In this document: positions 6,256 through 11,272 of the stretch, one piece after another | How the letters are laid out: each line of letters starts with the position of its first letter | Position numbering within the stretch: the stretch's first letter is position 1 | Assembly: GCA_002898615.1 (NCBI GenBank) | Contig: BEIB01000013.1 | Span: 5,001 to 17,669 of the forward strand | DNA length: 12,669 nt | DNA from: a bacterium HR25 | GTDB lineage: Bacteria; Chloroflexota; Dehalococcoidia; SM23-28-2; HRbin24 | Direction: 5' to 3' | Notes under the pieces: generated by a model | What the model saw: only the letters and a program-made list of their open reading frames with translations | What the model was told of the DNA's origin: nothing | Databases searched by the model: none | Program-made: the position numbers and the translations under genes

Positions 6256-7143
6256 CTACGGCCTGACGCCGGTCAGCCTGGCCAGCTTCACCTTGTTGAA
6301 GAGAGCGATGGCGGCATACCACTTGATGCGGATGCGGGTGGCGTCCTTGCTCTCCAGGCTGCCCACCCGCTCCACCTGGAGGCCGCCGGGGGCGGTGAGG
6401 CCGGCCAGGGCACCCTCGCCGAACTGCAGGGCGTAGATGGTGGAGCAGTCATTGCTGGTGCCCACCGTCTGGTTGTCGCTGATATAGTCCGAGATGCCTA
6501 TGGGTATGCCATCGTAGAACTGGACCATCTGGCCGAACTCGTTGCGGTCCGCCTCCAGGAAGGAGCCGGTGGTGCGGGCCAGGCGGTTGAGGATGCGGCG
6601 GCTGCGCCGGCTCATGAGGAGGAGGTCGGGCTTGCCGCCCTTGACGGCGTCTATGAGCTCGTCCAGCTTGTCCAGGGTGAGGGAACCGCCGTTGGCTCCC
6701 ATGGAGATGGTCTGGGAGGCATCGCAGAGCTTGTTGATGCCGTCGAAGGCCTTGGGGTTGGCGGCGCTGTCGCCGTTTATGAAGGTGTCCTCGAAGAGCT
6801 GACGCACCGCCTTGGCCTTGAGCTGGACCACCGCCGCCTCCAGGTCCTGCAGGTTGGAGCGGGTGGCCAGCAGGAAGTTGTCGATGTCGGCGTCGCCGCC
6901 CAGGATCTTGAGCTGCACCGTCTGCTGCTGGAAGGTGGGGGTGCTCTCCGTCCAGCTGTCGCCCACGTCGAAGAAGGCGGCCGCCGGGGCAGTGGCCTCC
7001 TGGTTGTAGGTGAGCCCGTTCCCCACGATCTCTATGAAGGGCAGCACCTGGAGGACGGGCGACTCCTTGATGATGGTCTCTATGACCCCCACCAGGAGCA
7101 TATCGTTGGAGAGCTTGGCCGCTTCGGCCAGGGTCAGGGCCAT
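6256..7143 (-). CDS. Phage-type major capsid protein (HK97 fold)
   Basis: This 295-residue protein has the HK97-fold layout. It has an N-arm with MLLVGVIETIIKESPVLQVLPF (15-36), an extended-loop region about 45-75, GGDADIDNFLL (82-92), a long spine helix with LEAAVVQLKAKAVRQLFEDTFINGD (101-125), an A-domain segment LDELIDAVKGGKPDLLLMSRRSRRILNRL (160-188), YDGIPIGISDY (210-220), and a C-terminal strand ATRIRIKWYAAIALFNKVKLARL. It has no ~100-residue N-terminal delta domain, so assembly should use a separate scaffold, consistent with the coiled-coil gene just upstream. An encapsulin-like cargo shell uses the same fold, but the portal, adaptor and hub genes argue for a DNA-packaging particle. 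ATG 7143 has a strong GGAGGTGA Shine-Dalgarno, and a LexA-type palindrome lies about 48 bases upstream. Confidence 0.93.
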   Translation of the reverse strand: MALTLAEAAKLSNDMLLVGVIETIIKESPVLQVLPFIEIVGNGLTYNQEATAPAAAFFDVGDSWTESTPTFQQQTVQLKILGGDADIDNFLLATRSNLQDLEAAVVQLKAKAVRQLFEDTFINGDSAANPKAFDGINKLCDASQTISMGANGGSLTLDKLDELIDAVKGGKPDLLLMSRRSRRILNRLARTTGSFLEADRNEFGQMVQFYDGIPIGISDYISDNQTVGTSNDCSTIYALQFGEGALAGLTAPGGLQVERVGSLESKDATRIRIKWYAAIALFNKVKLARLTGVRP

Positions 7144-7184
7144 CTCACGTCACCTCCGCTCAACCTCTTTGTGTGGCCGTCACC

Positions 7185-7199
7185 GGAACATATGTTCTG
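7185..7199. promoter_or_regulatory. LexA/SOS-box-like operator upstream of the capsid gene
   Basis: GGAACATATGTTCTG contains the perfect 12-base palindrome GAACATATGTTC at 7186-7197. It matches the GAAC-N4-GTTC form of Gram-positive LexA (DinR) boxes. It lies in the 82-base gap between the scaffold stop and the capsid start. An identical 15-mer lies at 7778-7792. A promoter here is less clear: on the - strand, TATGTT inside the palindrome could serve as a -10, with only a weak -35. The binding protein is inferred. Confidence 0.7.
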
Positions 7200-7225
7200 T
7201 GAAAGCTGCAAGGGAGCTCTGGCAC

Positions 7226-7741
7226 CTAGCGATGCTGGAGCCCCTGCCGGATCTTCTCCAGGCTGCTGAGCCCCGAGAGGTCAGGCGGCCGGCGGGGCGG
7301 CGAGCCCACCGGGAAGCGCCGCGCCTGCGCCTCCTCCTCTAGCCGCTGGCGCAGGCTGGAGACGATGCGCTGCGCCTGCTCGAACTGGCGGTCTATCTCC
7401 TCCAGCGTCTCTCCTGAGACCAGCTCCTGGGGCACCTCGGGGCTGGCCGCCAGCCGTGCCTCCCGGTAGCGCTGCGCCGCCTCCCGCAGGCGGGCCCGCA
7501 GCGCCTCCACCTCCGAGCGGGCGGCCGCCAGCTCCCCCTCCCGCTGCGCCAGGAGGGCCTGGGTCTCCGCCAGCGCCCCCTCCACCTCCCGCAACCGCTC
7601 CTGGGCACGGGCCGCCTCCTGGCGGTGGTGGGCGGCCCGCGCCTCGGCATCGGCGGCCTGGGCCTGCAGCCCCTCCAGCTCTGCCTGCAGCTCCGCCAAC
7701 TGCTCCCGCAGCGAGGCCACCTCCGGGTCGTTCCTGCCCAT
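7226..7741 (-). CDS. Coiled-coil protein, probable capsid scaffold
   Basis: The protein has 171 residues. Residues about 6-95 are an almost unbroken Ala/Glu/Gln/Leu/Arg heptad coiled coil. A second helical segment with GETLEEIDRQFEQAQRIVSSLRQRLEEE (about 110-137) follows, then a basic Pro-rich hinge (RRFPVGSPPRRPP) and a short C-terminal helix, LSSLEKIRQGLQ. A long coiled coil ending in a small basic helix that can dock on the coat protein is the classic organisation of phage scaffolding proteins, and the gene directly precedes the capsid gene, as is usual for scaffolds. Coiled-coil sequence alone is unspecific, so the role depends on context. ATG 7741 follows GGAGGTG. Its promoter carries a LexA-type palindrome, so it appears to head the SOS-controlled transcription unit. 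Confidence 0.82.
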   Translation of the reverse strand: MGRNDPEVASLREQLAELQAELEGLQAQAADAEARAAHHRQEAARAQERLREVEGALAETQALLAQREGELAAARSEVEALRARLREAAQRYREARLAASPEVPQELVSGETLEEIDRQFEQAQRIVSSLRQRLEEEAQARRFPVGSPPRRPPDLSGLSSLEKIRQGLQHR

Positions 7742-7772
7742 ACGTTACACCTCCACGTCAGGGCTGAGGCCA

Positions 7773-7802
7773 ATAATGGAACATATGTTCTGATAACCTC
7801 AA
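7773..7802 (-). promoter_or_regulatory. Promoter of the scaffold-capsid operon with LexA/SOS-box-like operator in its spacer
   Basis: Read on the - strand, TTGAGG (7802-7797) and CATTAT (7778-7773) lie 18 bases apart. The palindrome GAACATATGTTC (7779-7790) fills the spacer and abuts the -10. The extended 15-mer at 7778-7792 is identical to that at 7185-7199. Binding of a repressor here would block RNA polymerase directly. The predicted start, near 7766, leaves a leader of about 25 bases carrying the GGAGGTG Shine-Dalgarno of the scaffold gene. Confidence 0.68.
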
Positions 7803-7902
7803 TGCCCGCGTGGCACAGGGCGCTACGCCTGACCAGGGAGGGAGACGCGAGGGCGTCGGGGAGGAGAGAGACCCTGCATCCCCGGCGACGGGACCGAAGG
7901 GG

Positions 7903-7927
7903 CGAGGGGTGTCCTCAGCGCCCCTCG
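7903..7927 (-). terminator. Possible hairpin terminator of the lactonase gene
   Basis: CGAGGGG (7903-7909) and CCCCTCG (7921-7927) form a perfect 7-base stem with an 11-base loop spanning the lactonase stop codon. No U-tract follows on the - strand, so it is not a textbook intrinsic terminator. It could still separate the lactonase from the downstream phage-type operon. Confidence 0.3.
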
Positions 7928-8859
7928 AAGATGCGGCGCGGGTTCTCCACCAGCATCTGCTGGATCTGCGCCTCCGTCACTCCCCGCTCCCGCAGGGCCG
8001 GCAGCACGTCGCGGTGGATGTGGACGTAGCTCCAGCGAGGGTTGTGGCGCCGTATCCCCTCCAGGGGAAACCAGTCCATATAGACCGAATAGTCGTGGGA
8101 GAGGACCATCCGCTCGGCGTAGCCCCGCCGGCACATCTCCGCCACCACCTCCACCCGCTTCTCGAAGGGGAATATGACGTCTACCCCGAAGCGGTCCATG
8201 CCAATGTAGGAGCCGTTGTCGATGAGGGCCTCCAGGTAATCGTAGTCGTCGGTGTCGCCGCTGTGGCCGATGACCACCCGTCCCAGGTCCACCCCCTCCT
8301 CCTTGAAGATGCGCTGCTGCTCCAGCCCCACCCGGCGGCCGGCGTGGGTGTGGGTGCTGATGGGGACGCCCGTCTCCCGCTGCGCCCGCGCCACCGCTCG
8401 CAGCACCTTCTCCACCCCCTTGGTGACGCCAGGCTCGTCGGTGGCGCACTTGATGATGGCCGCCTTGATGTCCGTCCCCTGTATCCCTTCCCTGATGTCC
8501 CGCACGAAGAGCGCCGCCATATGCTCCACCGGCCGGTAGAGGAAGTACTGGGGCGGCAGGTCATAGGTGTACAGCCCCGTGGCGACGACGATGTTCACCT
8601 CCGGCACCTGCTCCGCCACCCGCCGCAGTAGCCGCACGTCCCTGCCCAGCCCCATCACCGTCAGGTCGACGATAGTCCTGACCCCCTCCCTGGCCGCCTC
8701 CTTGAGCTGGCGCACCGCCTCCGGAACCCAGGCCTCGGCGTCCCACACGGAGGGGAAGTTGTGGGCCACCCCCTCGGAGAGGACGAAGACGTGTTCATGC
8801 ATGAGGGTGACGCCCAATTGGGAGCTGTCTACAGGGCCGCGAACGGTCTGGACTTGCAC
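7915..8859 (-). CDS. Phosphotriesterase-like lactonase (PLL), metal-dependent amidohydrolase superfamily
   Basis: The protein has 314 residues, and the full binuclear metal site is visible: HEH (His21, His23), the carbamylated Lys137 in IKCATDEPG, His170 in STHTHAG, His199 in IGHSGDTDD and Asp256 in LSHDY. Spacing and length closely match my recollection of Sulfolobus SsoPox (metal ligands at 22, 24, 137, 170, 199 and 256, with Tyr97 and Arg223 as lactone-contacting residues). Tyr97 (GLYTYDLP) and Arg223 (MDRFG) are both present here. The family hydrolyses lactones, including acyl-homoserine lactones and oxo-lactones, with weak organophosphate activity. The enzyme is cytoplasmic, with no signal peptide. 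It starts with GTG 8859. It is divergent from the F420 oxidoreductase gene and upstream of, in the same direction as, the scaffold operon, which has its own promoter. The true substrate is open. Confidence 0.93.
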   Translation of the reverse strand: MQVQTVRGPVDSSQLGVTLMHEHVFVLSEGVAHNFPSVWDAEAWVPEAVRQLKEAAREGVRTIVDLTVMGLGRDVRLLRRVAEQVPEVNIVVATGLYTYDLPPQYFLYRPVEHMAALFVRDIREGIQGTDIKAAIIKCATDEPGVTKGVEKVLRAVARAQRETGVPISTHTHAGRRVGLEQQRIFKEEGVDLGRVVIGHSGDTDDYDYLEALIDNGSYIGMDRFGVDVIFPFEKRVEVVAEMCRRGYAERMVLSHDYSVYMDWFPLEGIRRHNPRWSYVHIHRDVLPALRERGVTEAQIQQMLVENPRRIFEGR

Positions 8860-8880
8860 GGTCTTTACCCCCTGAACGAG

Positions 8881-8918
8881 GCGGGCCGGGCTGCCCGCGC
8901 TTGGCCCCGATTATAGCA
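8881..8918 (-). promoter_or_regulatory. Extended -10 promoter and leader hairpin of the lactonase gene
   Basis: On the - strand, TGC followed directly by TATAAT (8918-8910) is a perfect -10 with the extended TGN element. No good -35 is seen 17 bases upstream, which extended -10 promoters tolerate. In the transcript, GCGGGC (8893-8898) pairs with GCCCGC (8881-8886) around a 6-base loop, about 22 bases before the GTG start. This hairpin might affect translation, but no known riboswitch is recognised. Confidence 0.6.
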
Positions 8919-8956
8919 CGGCGTCAGATACGGCCCAGCGGCCCCGGGCGTCCGTA

Positions 8957-8984
8957 TTGCCCCCGGCCGCCCCTCCCCTATACT
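8957..8984 (+). promoter_or_regulatory. Promoter of the F420-dependent oxidoreductase gene
   Basis: TTGCCC (8957-8962) and TATACT (8979-8984) are 16 bases apart. The predicted start is near 8991, giving a leader of about 26 bases with a GAGGAGG Shine-Dalgarno (9004-9010). It is arranged back-to-back with the lactonase promoter, so the two genes could share a regulator. Confidence 0.6.
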
Positions 8985-9016
8985 CTGGAGCCAGCCTTGG
9001 AGCGAGGAGGCAAAGG

Positions 9017-9898
9017 ATGGAGTTCGGCGTCCACCTCCCCAACGTGGGGCCGCTGGCCAGTCGCTATAATATCCTGACCATCGCCCGCCGGGCCGAGGAG
9101 CGGGGCTTCCACTCCCTCTGGACCAGCGACCACATCGTCATTCCCCTGCGGACGGACTCGGCCTACCCGGGGGGCCGCTTCCCCGTCCGGCCAGAGATGC
9201 CCTTCCTGGAGCCCCTGTCCGTCCTCCACTTTGCCGCTGCCGTCACGGAGCGGGTGCGGCTGGGCACCTCCGTCCTGGTAGTCCCCATGCGTCACCCCAT
9301 CATCACCGCCAAAGAGCTGGCCACCCTGGACGTCCTCTCCGGGGGGCGCCTCATCTTCGGGGCCGGCGTGGGCTGGCTAAAAGAGGAGTTCGACATCCTG
9401 GGCGCCCCCTTCCATCACCGCGGCCCCCGCACCGATGAGTACCTGGAGGTCATCGTCCGTTGCTGGACGGAGGAGGAGCCCCGCTTCGAGGGGCGCTTCA
9501 TCAGGCTGGATAACGTGGGCTTCGCTCCCAAGCCCCTGCAGAAGCCCCGTCCCCCCATCTGGATCGGCGGCACCGCCGACGGCGCCCTCCGCCGGGCCGC
9601 CCGCATCGGCGACGCCTGGCAGGCCACCGGCCCGCTCACGCCCCAGCAACTGGCCCGCCTCTACGGGCGCGTCCAGCAGTACGCCCGCGAGTACGGTCGC
9701 GACCCGGCCAGCATCCTCTTCTCTGTGCGCTCCGATAACCTCTCTCGCATGGAGAAGGAGGAGGCGGTGGCCTACCTCCAGGCCCTGCGGGAGATAGGGG
9801 TGCAGCACCTGGTGGTGGCCTTCCCGGGCCGCCGACTGGAGGACTCCCTGGCCCTCATGGACCGCTTCCTGGAGGAGATAGCGCCGGCCGCCGCCTAA
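9017..9898 (+). CDS. LLM-class flavin/F420-dependent oxidoreductase (Rv2161c-like subfamily)
   Basis: This 293-residue protein belongs to the luciferase-like monooxygenase superfamily. Visible signatures are MEFGVHLPNVG at the N-terminus, SLWTSDHIVIP (33-43), TERVRLGTSVLVVPMRHP (77-94), LATLDVLSGGRLIFGAGVGWLKEEF (101-125), RGPRTDEYLEVIVRCW (135-150) and KPLQKPRPPIWIGG. The combination fits the single-subunit F420-dependent Rv2161c-type group, in which reduced deazaflavin F420 replaces FMNH2. Cofactor choice is inferred from family resemblance. It forms a TIM barrel in the cytoplasm, and the substrate is unknown. ATG 9017 is selected by the GAGGAGG Shine-Dalgarno 6 bases upstream; an in-frame upstream extension has no support. 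It is the only + strand gene between the two phage-type segments and is convergent with the second LLM gene. Confidence 0.9.
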   Translation: MEFGVHLPNVGPLASRYNILTIARRAEERGFHSLWTSDHIVIPLRTDSAYPGGRFPVRPEMPFLEPLSVLHFAAAVTERVRLGTSVLVVPMRHPIITAKELATLDVLSGGRLIFGAGVGWLKEEFDILGAPFHHRGPRTDEYLEVIVRCWTEEEPRFEGRFIRLDNVGFAPKPLQKPRPPIWIGGTADGALRRAARIGDAWQATGPLTPQQLARLYGRVQQYAREYGRDPASILFSVRSDNLSRMEKEEAVAYLQALREIGVQHLVVAFPGRRLEDSLALMDRFLEEIAPAAA

Positions 9899-9953
9899 CG
9901 ACCGCCGGTGCCCCGCTGCCCTGCTCGGGGAGGCGGAGGCCCACCGCCCGGGC

Positions 9954-10014
9954 GTCCCTCTCTGCCGTCGTCGGTGGCGCCGCCGCGCCTGCGCGCAGAG
10001 GGACGGGGCGTCCC
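9954..10014. terminator. Overlapping inverted repeats between convergent genes, possible bidirectional terminator
   Basis: GTCCCTCT (9954-9961) can pair with AGAGGGAC (9997-10004). The compact hairpin GGGACG-GGG-CGTCCC (10000-10014) overlaps the right arm, so the two structures exclude each other. They lie in the 170-base gap between the two convergent oxidoreductase genes, where terminators are expected. Neither has a T-tract, so function is uncertain. Nothing else is recognised in this gap. Confidence 0.35.
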
Positions 10015-10068
10015 ATCGGGCGCCCTCGCACCGGCCCTCCCTGGCGGCCAGACGGCGAGGGCTCAGGG

Positions 10069-11166
10069 CTAACGGGCGCCGGGGGCCACCTCCAGCTTGC
10101 GCAGCTCCGGCATCACTCGCTCGGCGAAGAGCTCCAGGGAGCGCATCACCTTCTGGTGAGGGACACCGCCGAAGCTCATCCAGCAGATGAGCTGGTCCCA
10201 GCCGCCCACCTGCTCCCATATCTGGTGGAGCCGCTCCAGGCAGTAATCCGGCGTCCCCACGATAGGGCTGCGCTGCTCCCACCAGAGGTAATCGTCCAGG
10301 ATGCGCTGCATCTTGTCCCAGTTCTCCTTGTAGTACTCGTAGCCAGGGGCGAAGCGGTCGCCGTCGGCAGGGCGGTTGTAGCGGAGCAGCGTCTCGATGT
10401 AGGCGCGCACGCCGGCCTCGGCCGTCCGTCGCGCCTCCTCCATGGTGTCGGCCACCAAGACGAAGCGCATCAGCCGCACCGGCCCCTTCACGCTGACGCC
10501 GGCCGCCCGGGCCTCCGCCAGCCGCTCCCGGTAGAGCCGGGCATCCTCGGCCACGATGCGCACCGTCTCCACCGCCCCCAGGTGGATGCCGATGCCGTTG
10601 CGGGCCAGCCACTCGATGGTGCTGGGGCTGAGGCCAGGGGCGGACAGGGGCGGGTGAGGCTTCTGGAAGGGACGGGGCTGGATCACCACCGGCCGCTTCA
10701 CGCTCCAGAAGCGGCCCTCGTAGGTCCAGGGCTCCTCGCTGGTCCACCCCTTGAGGATGATCTCCAGCGCCTCCCGGAAACGCTCGGCGCTCTCCTCCAT
10801 GGGGACGCCGAAGGCGTCGAACTGGGCCTTGACGTAGCCCCGGCCCACCCCCACGTCCAGGCGGCCGCCGCTTATCATGTCCAGCACCGCCGTGTCCTCG
10901 GCCACCAGCACCGGGTGGCGGAAGGGCAGGAGGATGATGTTGGTCAGAAAGCGCACCCGCTGCGTCCTGGCCGCCATATAGGCCAGATAGGTTATCTGGG
11001 AGGAGCCGATGGAGTAGTGAGGGAAGAAATGGTGCTCCACCATGGAGATACCATCGTAGCCGAGCTGGTCAGCGTAGATGGTCTGCTCCAGGTGCTCCTG
11101 CCAGACCTGGGGCTGGCTCTTGCCGGCCGGTAGCTGCATGAACTGATGGTGCACCGCGATCTGCAT
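10069..11166 (-). CDS. LLM-class flavin-dependent monooxygenase (bacterial luciferase-like)
   Basis: The protein has 365 residues. Luciferase-family landmarks are MVEHHFFPH (42-50, the EHHF motif of the luciferase alpha type), ARTQRVRFLTNIILLPFRHPVLVAEDTAVLDMISGGRLDVGVGRGY (66-111), and a segment VVIQPRPFQKPHPPLSAPG. It probably binds FMN and uses reduced flavin and O2 to oxygenate an organic substrate, although F420-linked reduction is also possible in this superfamily. Substrate is unknown. ATG 11166 is preferred over a long upstream extension to 11511 because it gives the standard family N-terminus, follows a G-rich Shine-Dalgarno-like stretch, and the extension would overlap the portal gene antisense to no feature. 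It lies 106 bases downstream of the portal gene on the same strand but has its own promoter. It is only distantly similar to the LLM protein at 9017, so recent duplication is unlikely. Confidence 0.92.
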   Translation of the reverse strand: MQIAVHHQFMQLPAGKSQPQVWQEHLEQTIYADQLGYDGISMVEHHFFPHYSIGSSQITYLAYMAARTQRVRFLTNIILLPFRHPVLVAEDTAVLDMISGGRLDVGVGRGYVKAQFDAFGVPMEESAERFREALEIILKGWTSEEPWTYEGRFWSVKRPVVIQPRPFQKPHPPLSAPGLSPSTIEWLARNGIGIHLGAVETVRIVAEDARLYRERLAEARAAGVSVKGPVRLMRFVLVADTMEEARRTAEAGVRAYIETLLRYNRPADGDRFAPGYEYYKENWDKMQRILDDYLWWEQRSPIVGTPDYCLERLHQIWEQVGGWDQLICWMSFGGVPHQKVMRSLELFAERVMPELRKLEVAPGAR

Positions 11167-11226
11167 CGCCGACCCCCCTCGATGGAAACTGGCCGGGCCT
11201 CGGCCTCTCTCGTAAAGGTCATGGTC

Positions 11227-11255
11227 AATATAGTGAGGTCGACGAGGGATTGCAA
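11227..11255 (-). promoter_or_regulatory. Promoter of the luciferase-like monooxygenase gene
   Basis: On the - strand, TTGCAA (11255-11250) and TATATT (11232-11227) are separated by 17 bases, a strong sigma-70 match. The predicted start is near 11220, with a leader of about 54 bases. The gene can therefore be transcribed independently of the upstream portal gene. The AT-rich pocket stands out in GC-rich surroundings. Confidence 0.65.
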
Positions 11256-11272
11256 GATATCGCGGGGCTTTC

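Noticed and set aside
6224..6322. Upstream extension of the 131-residue capsid-associated protein
   Set aside because: It reads through the end of the capsid gene with shadow-like composition. ATG 6223 has a clear GGAGGAG ribosome-binding site.
6256..7143. Encapsulin nanocompartment instead of a phage capsid
   Set aside because: The same fold is possible, but the adjacent scaffold, adaptor, hub and portal-type genes are not part of encapsulin systems, and no cargo enzyme with a targeting peptide is recognised next to it.
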